Source: Allodiplogaster sudhausi (Eukaryota; Nematoda; Chromadorea; Rhabditida; Diplogasteridae). From it: DNA of 64,000 nt. The stretch lies in assembly GCA_945643635.1 (NCBI GenBank), contig CALZFC010000019.1, positions 3,053,501 through 3,117,500 of the forward strand. Direction: 5' to 3'. Shown piece after piece: positions 1 through 14,300 of this stretch. The notes under the pieces were generated by a model. That model ran no database searches. It had not been told where the DNA came from and worked only from the letters and a program-made list of their open reading frames with translations. Every line of letters begins with the position of its first letter. Within the stretch, counting starts at the first letter, position 1. The translations under genes and the position numbers were made by a program.

Positions 1-1241
1 GACGTCCGCACGGACACGGACGTCCGCACGGACAAGGGACGTCCGCACGGACACGGACGTCCGCAAAGACACGGACGTCCGCACGGACAACGGACGTCCG
101 CACGGACAATGGACGTCCGCACGGACAACGGACGTCCACACGGACCGGACACGGACGTCCGCACGGACAACGGACGTCCGCACAGACAACGGACGTCCGC
201 ACGGACACGAACGGGACAACGGACGTCCGCACGGACAAACAACGGACATCCGCACGGACAACGGACGTCCGCACGGACACGGACGTCCGCACGGACAACG
301 GACGTCCGCACGGACACGGACGTCCGCACGGACAACGGACGTCCGCACCGATAACGGACGTCCGCACGGACAACGGACGTCCGCACGGACACGGACGTCC
401 ACACGGACAACGGACGTCCGCACGGACAACGGACGTCCGCACGGACACGGACGTCCGCACGGACAACGGACGTCCGCACGGACACGGACGTCCGCACGGA
501 CAACGGACGTCCGCACGTACACGGACACGGACGTCCGCACGGACACGAACGTCCGCACGGACAAACAACTGACGTCCGCACGGACAACGGACGTCCGCAC
601 GGACACGGACGTCCGCACGGACACGGACGTCCGCACGGACAACGAACGTCCGCACGGACAAACAACGGACGTCCGCACGGACAACTGACGTCCGCACGGA
701 CACGGACGTCCGCACGGACAAGGGACGTCCGCACGGACACGGACGTCCGCAAAGACACGGACGTCCGCACGGACACGGACGTCCGCACGGACAAGGGACG
801 TCCGCACGGACACGGACGTCCGCAAAGACACGGACGTCCGCACGGACAACGGACGTCCGCACGGACAATGGACGTCCGCACGGACAACGGACGTCCACAC
901 GGACCGGACACGGACGTCCGCACGGACAACGGACGTCCGCACAGACAACGGACGTCCGCACGGACACGAACGGGACAACGGACGTCCGCACGGACAAACA
1001 ACGGACATCCGCACGGACAACGGACGTCCGCACGGACACGGACGTCCGCACGGACAACGGACGTCCGCACGGACACGGACGTCCGCACGGACAACGGACG
1101 TCCGCACCGATAACGGACGTCCGCACGGACAACGGACGTCCGCACGGACACGGACGTCCACACGGACAACGGACGTCCGCACGGACAACGGACGTCCGCA
1201 CGGACACGGACGTCCGCACGGACAACGGACGTCCGCACGGA
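1..1241. repeat. Higher-order repeat, 759-bp period
   Basis: Positions 1-482 recur at 760-1241 with the same order of variant units, including the GGACAAGGG, GCAAAGACAC, GGACAATGG, GGACCGG and CACAGAC variants. The copies diverge after about 482/1241. Because the order of rare variants is retained, this is a duplication of a block and not independent drift of the monomers. Confidence 0.8.
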
Positions 1242-4200
1242 CAATGGACGTCCGCACGGACAACGGACGTCCGCAAAGACACGGACGTCCGCACGGACAA
1301 CGGACGTCCGCACGGACAATGGACGTCCGCACGGACAACGGACGTCCACACGGACCGGACACGGACGTCCGCACGGACAACGGACGTCCGCACAGACAAC
1401 GGACGTCCGCACGGACACGAACGGGACAACGGACGTCCGCACGGACAAACAACGGACATCCGCACGGACAACGGACGTCCGCACGGACACGGACGTCCGC
1501 ACGGACAACGGACGTCCGCACGGACACGGACGTCCGCACGGACAACGGACGTCCGCACCGATAACGGACGTCCGCACGGACAACGGACGTCCGCACGGAC
1601 ACGGACGTCCACACGGACAACGGACGTCCGCACGGACAACGGACGTCCGCACGGACACGGACGTCCGCACGGACAACGGACGTCCGCACGGACACGGACG
1701 TCCGCACGGACAACGGACGTCCGCACGTACACGGACACGGACGTCCGCACGGACACGAACGTCCGCACGGACAAACAACTGACGTCCGCACGGACAACGG
1801 ACGTCCGCACGGACACGGACGTCCGCACGGACACGGACGTCCGCCCGGACAACGGACGTCCGCACGGACACGGACGTCCGCACGGACAAGGGACGTCCGC
1901 AAAGACACGGACGTCCGCACGGACAACGGACGTCCGCACGGACAATGGACGTCCGCACGGACAACGGACGTCCACACGGACCGGACACGGACGTCCGCAC
2001 GGACAACGGACGTCCGCACGGACACGAACGGGACAACGGACGTCCGCACGGAAAAACAACGGACATCCGCACGGACAACGGACGTCCGCACGGACACGGA
2101 CGTCCGCACGGACAACGGACGTCCGCACGGACACGGACGTCCGCACGGACAACGGACGTCCGCACCGATAACGGACGTCCGCACGGACAACGGACGTCCG
2201 CACGGACACGGACGTCCACACGGACAACGGACGTCCGCACGGACAACGGACGTCCGCACGGACAAACAACGGACGTCCGCACGGACAACGGACGTCCGCA
2301 CGGACAACGGACGTCCGCACGGACAACGGACGCCCGCACGGACAACGGACGTCCGCACGGACAACGGACGTCCGCCCGGACACGGACGTTCGCACGGACA
2401 ACGGACGTCCGCACGGACAAACAACTGACGTCCGCACGGACAACGGACGTCTGCACGGACACGGACGTCCGTACGGACACGGACGTCCGCACGGACAACG
2501 GACGTCCGCTCGGACAACGGACGTCCGCACGGACAACGGACGTCCGCACGGACAACGGACGTCCGCACGGACCGGACACGGACGTCCGCACGGACAACGG
2601 ACGTCCGCACGGACAGCGGACGTCCGCACGGACAACGGACGTCCGCACGGACACGGACGGGACAACGGACGTCCGCACGGACAAACAACGGACATCCGCA
2701 CGGACAACGGACGTCCGCACGGACACGGACGTCCGCACGGACAACGGACGTCCGCACGGACACAGACGTCCGCACGGACAACGGACGTCCGCACCGATAA
2801 CGGACGTCCGCACGGACAACGGACGTCCGCACGGACAACGGACGTCCGCCCGGACACGGACGTCCGCACGGACAAACAACTGACGTCCGCACGGACAACG
2901 GACGTCCGCACGGACACGGACGTCCGCACGGACAAGGGACGTCCGCACGGACACGGACGTCCGCAAAGACACGGACGTCCGCACGGACAACGGACGTCCG
3001 CACGGACAATGGACGTCCGCACGGACAACGGACGTCCGCACGGACCGGACACGGACGTCCGCACGGACAACGGACGTCCGCACGGACAACGGACGTCCGC
3101 ACGGACAACGGACGTCCGCACGGACACGGACGGGACAACGGACGTCCGCACGGACAAACAACGGACATCCGCACGGGAACGGACGTCCGCACGGACAACG
3201 GACGTCCGCACCGATAACGGACGTCCGCACGGACAACGGACGTCCGCACGGACAACGGACGTCCGCCCGGACACGGACGTTCGCACGGACAACGGACGTC
3301 CGCACGGACAAACAACGGACGTCCGCACGGACAACGGACGTCCGCACGGACACGGACGTCCGCACGGACAACGGACATCCGCACGTACACGGACGTCCGC
3401 ACGGACACGGACATCCGCACGGACAAACAACTGACGTCCGCACGGACAGCGGACGTCCGCACGGACAACGGACGTCCGCACGGACACGGACGGGACAACG
3501 GACGTCCGCACGGACAAACAACGGACATCCGCACGGACAACGGACGTCCGCACGGACACGGACGTCCGCACGGACACGGACGTCCACACGGACAACGGAC
3601 GTCCGCACGGACAACGGACGTCCGCACGGACACGGACGTCCGCACGGACAACGGACGTCCGCACGGACAATGGACGTCCGCACGGACAACGGACGTCCGC
3701 AAAGACACGGACGTCCGCACGGACAACGGACGTCCGCACGGACAATGGACGTCCGCACGGACAACGGACGTCCACACGGACCGGACACGGACGTCCGCAC
3801 GGACAACGGACGTCCGCACAGACAACGGACGTCCGCACGGACACGAACGGGACAACGGACGTCCGCACGGACAAACAACGGACATCCGCACGGACAACGG
3901 ACGTCCGCACGGACACGGACGTCCGCACGGACAACGGACGTCCGCACGGACACGGACGTCCGCACGGACAACGGACGTCCGCACCGATAACGGACGTCCG
4001 CACGGACAACGGACGTCCGCACGGACACGGACGTCCACACGGACAACGGACGTCCGCACGGACAACGGACGTCCGCACGGACACGGACGTCCGCACGGAC
4101 AACGGACGTCCGCACGGACACGGACGTCCGCACGGACAACGGACGTCCGCACGTACACGGACACGGACGTCCGCACGGACACGAACGTCCGCACGGACAA

Positions 4201-6002
4201 ACAACTGACGTCCGCACGGACAACGGACGTCCGCACGGACACGGACGTCCGCACGGACACGGACGTCCGCCCGGACAACGGACGTCCGCACGGACACGGA
4301 CGTCCGCACGGACAAGGGACGTCCGCAAAGACACGGACGTCCGCACGGACAACGGACGTCCGCACGGACAATGGACGTCCGCACGGACAACGGACGTCCA
4401 CACGGACCGGACACGGACGTCCGCACGGACAACGGACGTCCGCACGGACACGAACGGGACAACGGACGTCCGCACGGAAAAACAACGGACATCCGCACGG
4501 ACAACGGACGTCCGCACGGACACGGACGTCCGCACGGACAACGGACGTCCGCACGGACACGGACGTCCGCACGGACAACGGACGTCCGCACCGATAACGG
4601 ACGTCCGCACGGACAACGGACGTCCGCACGGACACGGACGTCCACACGGACAACGGACGTCCGCACGGACAACGGACGTCCGCACGGACAAACAACGGAC
4701 GTCCGCACGGACAACGGACGTCCGCACGGACAACGGACGTCCGCACGGACAACGGACGCCCGCACGGACAACGGACGTCCGCACGGACAACGGACGTCCG
4801 CCCGGACACGGACGTTCGCACGGACAACGGACGTCCGCACGGACAAACAACTGACGTCCGCACGGACAACGGACGTCTGCACGGACACGGACGTCCGTAC
4901 GGACACGGACGTCCGCACGGACAACGGACGTCCGCTCGGACAACGGACGTCCGCACGGACAACGGACGTCCGCACGGACAACGGACGTCCGCACGGACCG
5001 GACACGGACGTCCGCACGGACAACGGACGTCCGCACGGACAGCGGACGTCCGCACGGACAACGGACGTCCGCACGGACACGGACGGGACAACGGACGTCC
5101 GCACGGACAAACAACGGACATCCGCACGGACAACGGACGTCCGCACGGACACGGACGTCCGCACGGACAACGGACGTCCGCACGGACACAGACGTCCGCA
5201 CGGACAACGGACGTCCGCACCGATAACGGACGTCCGCACGGACAACGGACGTCCGCACGGACAACGGACGTCCGCCCGGACACGGACGTCCGCACGGACA
5301 AACAACTGACGTCCGCACGGACAACGGACGTCCGCACGGACACGGACGTCCGCACGGACAAGGGACGTCCGCACGGACACGGACGTCCGCAAAGACACGG
5401 ACGTCCGCACGGACAACGGACGTCCGCACGGACAATGGACGTCCGCACGGACAACGGACGTCCGCACGGACCGGACACGGACGTCCGCACGGACAACGGA
5501 CGTCCGCACGGACAACGGACGTCCGCACGGACAACGGACGTCCGCACGGACACGGACGGGACAACGGACGTCCGCACGGACAAACAACGGACATCCGCAC
5601 GGGAACGGACGTCCGCACGGACAACGGACGTCCGCACCGATAACGGACGTCCGCACGGACAACGGACGTCCGCACGGACAACGGACGTCCGCCCGGACAC
5701 GGACGTTCGCACGGACAACGGACGTCCGCACGGACAAACAACGGACGTCCGCACGGACAACGGACGTCCGCACGGACACGGACGTCCGCACGGACAACGG
5801 ACATCCGCACGTACACGGACGTCCGCACGGACACGGACATCCGCACGGACAAACAACTGACGTCCGCACGGACAGCGGACGTCCGCACGGACAACGGACG
5901 TCCGCACGGACACGGACGGGACAACGGACGTCCGCACGGACAAACAACGGACATCCGCACGGACAACGGACGTCCGCACGGACACGGACGTCCGCACGGA
6001 CA
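1135..6002. repeat. Tandem duplication of a 2,426-bp satellite block
   Basis: The block 1135-3560 is followed directly by a copy at 3561-5986, and identity runs on to about 3576/6002. Marker variants fall at exactly 2,426-bp offsets, for example the GGACAATGG units at 1244/3670, 1945/4371 and 3009/5435. The open frames that start there translate identically in the two copies. I saw no difference between copies, so the event is recent or the assembler has duplicated the block. Confidence 0.85.
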
Positions 6003-8370
6003 ACGGACGTCCGCACGGACAACGGACGTCCGCACGGACCGGACACGGACGTCCGCACGGACAACGGACGTCCGCACGGACAGCGGACGTCCGCACGGAC
6101 AACGGACGTCCGCACGGACACGGACGGGACAACGGACGTCCGCACGGACAAACAACGGACATCCGCACGGACAACGGACGTCCGCACGGACAACGGACGT
6201 CCGCACGGACAACGGACGTCCGCACGGACACAGACGTCCGCACGGACAACGGACGTCCGCACCGATAACGGACGTCCGCACGGACAACGGACGTCCGCAC
6301 GGACAACGGACGTCCGCCCGGACACGGACGTCCGCACGGACAAACAACTGACGTCCGCACGGACAACGGACGTCCGCACGGACACGGACGTCCGCAAAGA
6401 CACGGACGTCCGCACGGACAACGGACGTCCGCACGGACAATGGACGTCCGCACGGACAACGGACGTCCGCACGGACCGGACACGGACGTCCGCACGGACA
6501 ACGGACGTCCGCACGGACAACGGACGTCCGCACGGACAACGGACGTCCGCACGGACACGGACGGGACAACGGACGTCCGCACGGACAAACAACGGACATC
6601 CGCACGGACAACGGACGTCCGCACGGACACGGACGTCCGCACGGACAACGGACGTCCGCACGGACACGGACGTCCGCACGGACCATACACGAACATTCCG
6701 CACGGACAACGGACGTCCGCACGGACAACGGACGTCCGCACGGACACGGACGTCCGCACGGACAACGGACGTCCGCACGGACAAACAACGGACATCCGCA
6801 CGGACAACGGACGTCCGCACGGACAACGGACGTACGCACGGACAACGGACGTCCGCACGGACAAACAACGGACATCCGCACGGACAACGGACGTCCGCAC
6901 GGACAAACAACTGACGTCCGCACGGACAACGGACGTCCGCACGGACAAACAACTGACGTCCGCACGGACACGGACGTCCGCACGGACAACGGACGTCCGC
7001 ACGGACAAACAACGGACGTCCGCACGGACAACTGACGTCCGCACGGACACGGACGTCCGCACGGACAACGGACGTCCGCACCGATAACGGACGTCCGCAC
7101 GGACAACGGACGTCCGCACGGACAACGGACGTCCGCCCGGACACTTACGTCCGCACGGACAACGGACGTCCGCACGGACAAACAACGGACGTCCGCACTT
7201 ACAACGGACGTCCGCACGGACACGGACGTCCGCACGGACAACGGACATCCGCACGTACACGGACGTCCGCACGGACAACGGACGTCCGCACGGACAACGG
7301 ACGTCCGCACGGACAAACAACGGACGTCCGCACGGACAACTGACGTCCGCACGGACACGGACGTCCGCACGGACAACGGACGTCCGCACCGATAACGGAC
7401 GTCCGCACGGACAACGGACGTCCGCACGGACAACGGACGTCCGCCCGGACACTTACGTCCGCACGGACAACGGACGTCCGCACGGACAAACAACGGACGT
7501 CCGCACTTACAACGGACGTCCGCACGGACACGGACGTCCGCACGGACAACGGACATCCGCACGTACACGGACGTCCGCACGGACAACGGACGTCCGCACC
7601 GATAACGGACGTCCGCACGGACAACGGACGTCAGCACGGACAACGGACGTCCGCCCGGACACGGACGTCCGCACGGACAACGGACGTCCGCACCGATAAC
7701 GGACGTCCGCACGGACAACGGACGTCAGCACGGACAACGGACGTCCGCCCGGACACGGACGTCCGCACGGACAACGGACGTCCACACGGACAAACACGGA
7801 CAACGGACGTCCGCCCGGACACGGACGTCCGCACGGACAACGGACGTCCGCACGGACAAACAACGGACGTCCGCACGGACAACGGACGTCCGCACGTACA
7901 CGGACGTCCGCACGGACAACGGACGTCCGCACGGACAAACAACGGACGTCCGCACGGACAACGGACGTCCGCACGGACTCGGACGTCCGCACGGACTCGG
8001 ACGTCCGCACGGACAACGGACGTCCGCACCGATAACGGACGTCCGCACGGACAACGGACGTCCGCACGGACACGGACGTCCGCACCGATAACGGACGTCC
8101 GCACGGACAACGGACGTCCGCACGGACACGGACGTCCACACGGACAACGGACGTCCGCACGGACAACGGACGTCCGCACGGACACGGACGTCCGCACGGG
8201 CACGGACGCCCGCACGGACAACGGACGTCCGCACGGACAAACAACGGACATCCGCACGGACAACGGACGTCCGCACGGACACGGACATCCGCACAGACAC
8301 GGACGTCCGCACGGATAACGGACGTCCGCACGGACACGGACAACGGACGTCCGCACGGACAAACATCGGA

Positions 8371-11300
8371 CGTCCGTGCGGACGTCCCTTGTCCGTGCGG
8401 ACGTCCGTTGTCCGTGCGGACGTCCGTGTCCGGTCCGTGCGGACGTCCGTTGTCCGTGCGGACGTCCATTGTCCGTGCGGACGTCCGTTGTCCGTGCGGA
8501 CGTCCGTGTCTTTGCGGACGTCCGTGTCCGTGCGGACGTCCCTTGTCCGTGCGGACGTCCGTGTCCGTGCGGACGTCCGTTGTCCGTGCGGACGTCAGTT
8601 GTTTGTCCGTGCGGACGTCCGTTGTCCGTGCGGACGTCCGTGTCCGGGCGGACGTCCGTTGTCCGTGCGGACGTCCGTTGTCCGTGCGGACGTCCGTTAT
8701 CGGTGCGGACGTCCGTTGTCCGTGCGGACGTCCGTGTCCGTGCGGACGTCCGTTGTCCGTGCGGACGTCCGTGTCCGTGCGGACGTCCGTTGTCCGTGCG
8801 GATGTCCGTTGTTTGTCCGTGCGGACGTCCGTTGTCCCGTCCGTGTCCGTGCGGACGCCCGTTGTCCGTGCGGACGTCCGTGTACGTGCGGATGTCCGTT
8901 GTCCGTGCGGACGTCCGTGTCCGTGCGGACGTCCGTTGTAAGTGCGGACGTCCGTTGTTTGTCCGTGCGGACGTCCGTTGTCCGTGCGGACGTAAGTGTC
9001 CGGGCGGACGTCCGTTGTCCGTGCGGACGTCCGTTGTCCGTGCGGACGTCCGTTATCGGTGCGGACGTCCGTTGTCCGTGCGGACGTCCGTGTCCGTGCG
9101 GACGTCAGTTGTCCGTGCGGACGTCCGTTGTTTGTCCGTGCGGACGTCCGTTGTCTGTGCGGACGTCCGTGTCTTTGCGGACGTCCGTGTCCGTGCGGAC
9201 GTCCCTTGTCCGTGCGGACGTCCGTTGTCCGTGCGGACGTCCGTGTCTTTGCGGACGTCCGTGTCCGTGCGGACGTCCCTTGTCCGTGCGGACGTCCGTT
9301 GTCCGTGCGGACGTCCGTGTCCGGTCCGTGCGGACGTCCGTTGTCCGTGCGGACGTCCATTGTCCGTGCGGACGTCCGTTGTCCGTGCGGACGTCCGTGT
9401 CTTTGCGGACGTCCGTGTCCGTGCGGACGTCCCTTGTCCGTGCGGACGTCCGTGTCCGTGCGGACGTCCGTTGTCCGTGCGGACGTCAGTTGTTTGTCCG
9501 TGCGGACGTCCGTTGTCCGTGCGGACGTCCGTGTCCGGGCGGACGTCCGTTGTCCGTGCGGACGTCCGTTGTCCGTGCGGACGTCCGTTATCGGTGCGGA
9601 CGTCCGTTGTCCGTGCGGACGTCCGTGTCCGTGCGGACGTCCGTTGTCCGTGCGGATGTACGTTGTTTGTCCGTGCGGACGTCCGTTGTCCCGTCCGTGT
9701 CCGTGCGGACGTCCGTTGTCCGTGCGGACGTCCGTTGTCCCGTCCGTGTCCGTGCGGACGTCCGTTGTCCGTGCGGACGTCCGTGTACGTGCGGATGTCC
9801 GTTGTCCGTGCGGACGTCCGTGTCCGTGCGGACGTCCGTTGTAAGTGCGGACGTCCGTTGTTTGTCCGTGCGGACGTCCGTTGTCCGTGCGGACGTAAGT
9901 GTCCGGGCGGACGTCCGTTGTCCGTGCGGACGTCCGTTGTCCGTGCGGACGTCCGTTATCGGTGCGGACGTCCGTTGTCCGTGCGGACGTCCGTGTCCGT
10001 GCGGACGTCAGTTGTCCGTGCGGACGTCCGTTGTTTGTCCGTGCGGACGTCCGTTGTCCGTGCGGACGTCCGTGTCTTTGCGGACGTCCGTGTCCGTGCG
10101 GACGTCCCTTGTCCGTGCGGACGTCCGTTGTCCGTGCGGACGTCCGTGTCTTTGCGGACGTCCGTGTCCGTGCGGACGTCCCTTGTCCGTGCGGACGTCC
10201 GTTGTCCGTGCGGACGTCCGTGTCCGGTCCGTGCGGACGTCCGTTGTCCGTGCGGACGTCCATTGTCCGTGCGGACGTCCGTTGTCCGTGCGGACGTCCG
10301 TGTCTTTGCGGACGTCCGTGTCCGTGCGGACGTCCCTTGTCCGTGCGGACGTCCGTGTCCGTGCGGACGTCCGTTGTCCGTGCGGACGTCAGTTGTTTGT
10401 CCGTGCGGACGTCCGTTGTCCGTGCGGACGTCCGTGTCCGGGCGGACGTCCGTTGTCCGTGCGGACGTCCGTTGTCCGTGCGGACGTCCGTTATCGGTGC
10501 GGACGTCCGTTGTCCGTGCGGACGTCCGTGTCCGTGCGGACGTCCGTTGTCCGTGCGGATGTACGTTGTTTGTCCGTGCGGACGTCCGTTGTCCCGTCCG
10601 TGTCCGTGCGGACGTCCGTTGTCCGTGCGGACGTCCGTTGTCCGTGCGGACGTCCGTGTCCGGTCCGTGCGGACGTCCGTTGTCCGTGCAGACGTCCATT
10701 GTCCGTGCGGACGTCCGTTGTCCGTGCGGACGTCCGTGTCTTTGCGGACGTCCGTGTCCGTGCGGACAAACAACGGACATCCGCACGGACAACGGACGTC
10801 CGCACGGACACGGACGTCCGCACGGACAACGGACGTCCGCACGGACACGGACGTCCGCACGGACAACGGACGTCCGCACCGATAACGGACGTCCGCACGG
10901 ACAACGGACGTCCGCACGGACAACGGACGTCCGCCCGGACACGGACGTCCGCACGGACAACGGACGTCCGCACGGACAAACAACTGACGTCCGCACGGAC
11001 AACGGACGTCCGCACGGACAACGGACGTCCGCACCGATAACGGACGTCCGCACGGACAACGGACGTCCGCACGGACAACGGACGTCCGCCCGGACACGGA
11101 CGTCCGCACGGACAACGGACGTCCGCACGGACAAACAACTGACGTCCGCACGGACAACGGACGTCCGCACGGACAAACAACTGACGTCCGCACGGACAAG
11201 GGACGTCCGCACGGACACGGACGTCCGCAAAGACACGGACGTCCGCACGGACAACGGACGTCCGCACGGACAATGGACGTCCGCACGGACAACGGACGTC

Positions 11301-14300
11301 CGCACGGACCGGACACGGACGTCCGCACGGACAACGGACGTCCGCACGGACAAGGGACGTCCGCACGGACGTCCGATGTTTGTCCGTGCGGACGTCCGTT
11401 GTCCGTGTCCGTGCGGACGTCCGTTGTCCGTGCGAACGTCCGTGTCTGTGCGGATGTCCGTGTCCGTGCGGACGTCCGTTGTCCGTGCGGATGTCCGTTG
11501 TTTGTCCGTGCGGACGTCCGTTGTCCGTGCGGGCGTCCGTGTCCGTGCGGACGTCCCTTGTCCGTGCGGACGTCCGTGTCCGTGCGGACGTCCGTTGTCC
11601 GTGCGGACGTCAGTTGTTTGTCCGTGCGGACGTCCGTTGTCCGTGCGGATGTCCGTTGTTTGTCCGTGCGGACGTCCGTTGTCCGTGCGGGCGTCCGTGT
11701 CCGTGCGGACGTCCCTTGTCCGTGCGGACGTCCGTGTCCGTGCGGACGTCCGTTGTCCGTGCGGACGTCAGTTGTTTGTCCGTGCGGACGTCCGTTGTCC
11801 GTGCGGACGTCCGTGTCCGGGCGGACGTCCGTTGTCCGTGCGGACGTCCGTTGTCCGTGCGGACGTCCGTTATCGGTGCGGACGTCCGTTGTCCGTGCGG
11901 ACGTCCGTGTCCGTGCGGACGTCCGTTGTCCGTGCGGACGTCCGTGTCCGTGCGGACGTCCGTTGTCCGTGCGGATGTCCGTTGTTTGTCCGTGCGGACG
12001 TCCGTTGTCCCGTCCGTGTCCGTGCGGACGTCCGTTGTCCGTGCGGACGTCCGTGTACGTGCGGATGTCCGTTGTCCGTGCGGACGTCCGTGTCCGTGCG
12101 GACGTCCGTTGTAAGTGCGGACGTCCGTTGTTTGTCCGTGCGGACGTCCGTTGTCCGTGCGGACGTAAGTGTCCGGGCGGACGTCCGTTGTCCGTGCGGA
12201 CGTCCGTTGTCCGTGCGGACGTCCGTTATCGGTGCGGACGTCCGTTGTCCGTGCGGACGTCCGTGTCCGTGCGGACGTCAGTTGTCCGTGCGGACGTCCG
12301 TTGTTTGTCCGTGCGGACGTCCGTTGTCCGTGCGGACGTCCGTGTCTTTGCGGACGTCCGTGTCCGTGCGGACGTCCCTTGTCCGTGCGGACGTCCGTTG
12401 TCCGTGCGGACGTCCGTGTCTTTGCGGACGTCCGTGTCCGTGCGGACGTCCCTTGTCCGTGCGGACGTCCGTTGTCCGTGCGGACGTCCGTGTCCGGTCC
12501 GTGCGGACGTCCGTTGTCCGTGCGGACGTCCATTGTCCGTGCGGACGTCCGTTGTCCGTGCGGACGTCCGTGTCTTTGCGGACGTCCGTGTCCGTGCGGA
12601 CGTCCCTTGTCCGTGCGGACGTCCGTGTCCGTGCGGACGTCCGTTGTCCGTGCGGACGTCAGTTGTTTGTCCGTGCGGACGTCCGTTGTCCGTGCGGACG
12701 TCCGTGTCCGTGCGGACGTCCGTTGTAAGTGCGGACGTCCGTTGTTTGTCCGTGCGGACGTCCGTTGTCCGTGCGGACGTAAGTGTCCGGGCGGACGTCC
12801 GTTGTCCGTGCGGACGTCCGTTGTCCGTGCGGACGTCCGTTATCGGTGCGGACGTCCGTTGTCCGTGCGGACGTCCGTGTCCGTGCGGACGTCAGTTGTC
12901 CGTGCGGACGTCCGTTGTTTGTCCGTGCGGACGTCCGTTGTCCGTGCGGACGTCCGTGTCTTTGCGGACGTCCGTGTCCGTGCGGACGTCCCTTGTCCGT
13001 GCGGACGTCCGTTGTCCGTGCGGACGTCCGTGTCTTTGCGGACGTCCGTGTCCGTGCGGACGTCCCTTGTCCGTGCGGACGTCCGTTGTCCGTGCGGACG
13101 TCCGTGTCCGGTCCGTGCGGACGTCCGTTGTCCGTGCGGACGTCCATTGTCCGTGCGGACGTCCGTTGTCCGTGCGGACGTCCGTGTCTTTGCGGACGTC
13201 CGTGTCCGTGCGGACGTCCCTTGTCCGTGCGGACGTCCGTGTCCGTGCGGACGTCCGTTGTCCGTGCGGACGTCAGTTGTTTGTCCGTGCGGACGTCCGT
13301 TGTCCGTGCGGACGTCCGTGTCCGGGCGGACGTCCGTTGTCCGTGCGGACGTCCGTTGTCCGTGCGGACGTCCGTTATCGGTGCGGACGTCCGTTGTCCG
13401 TGCGGACGTCCGTGTCCGTGCGGACGTCCGTTGTCCGTGCGGATGTCCGTTGTTTGTCCGTGCGGACGTCCGTTGTCCCGTCCGTGTCCGTGCGGACGTC
13501 CGTTGTCCGTGCGGACGTCCGTTGTCCGTGCGGACGTCCGTTGTCCGTGCGGACGTCCGTGTCCGGTCCGTGCGGACGTCCGTTGTCCGTGCGGACGTCC
13601 ATTGTCCGTGCGGACGTCCGTTGTCCGTGCGGACGTCCGTGTCTTTGCGGACGTCCGTGTCCGTGCGGACGTCCCTTGTCCGTGCGGACGTCCGTTGTCC
13701 GTGCGGACGTCCGTGTCCGGTCCGTGCGGACGTCCGTTGTCCGTGCGGACGTCCATTGTCCGTGCGGACGTCCGTTGTCCGTGCGGACGTCCGTGTCTTT
13801 GCGGACGTCCGTGTCCGTGCGGACGTCCCTTGTCCGTGCGGACGTCCGTGTCCGTGCGGACGTCCGTTGTCCGTGCGGACGTCAGTTGTTTGACAACGGA
13901 CGTCCGCACGGACAACGGACGTCCGCCCGGACAACCGATAACGGACGTCCGCACGGACAACGGACGTCCGCCCGGACAACCGATAACGGACGTCCGCACG
14001 GACAACGGACGTCCGCACGGACACGGACATCCGCACGGACAACGGACGTCCGCACGGACAACGGACGTCCGCCCGGACACGGACGTCCGCACGGACAACG
14101 GACGTCCGCACGGACAAACAACGGACGTCCGCACGGACAACGGACGTCCGCACGTACACGGACGTCCGCACGGACAACGGACGTCCGCACGGACAAACAA
14201 CGGACATCCGCACGGACAACGGACGTCCGCACGGACACGGACGTCCGCACGGACAACGGACGTCCGCACCGATAACGGACGTCCGCACGGACAACGGACG

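Noticed and set aside
1..8370. CRISPR-like regular repeats
   Set aside because: There are no unique spacers, the unit is 18-23 bp head to tail, there are no cas genes, and the sequence is eukaryotic.
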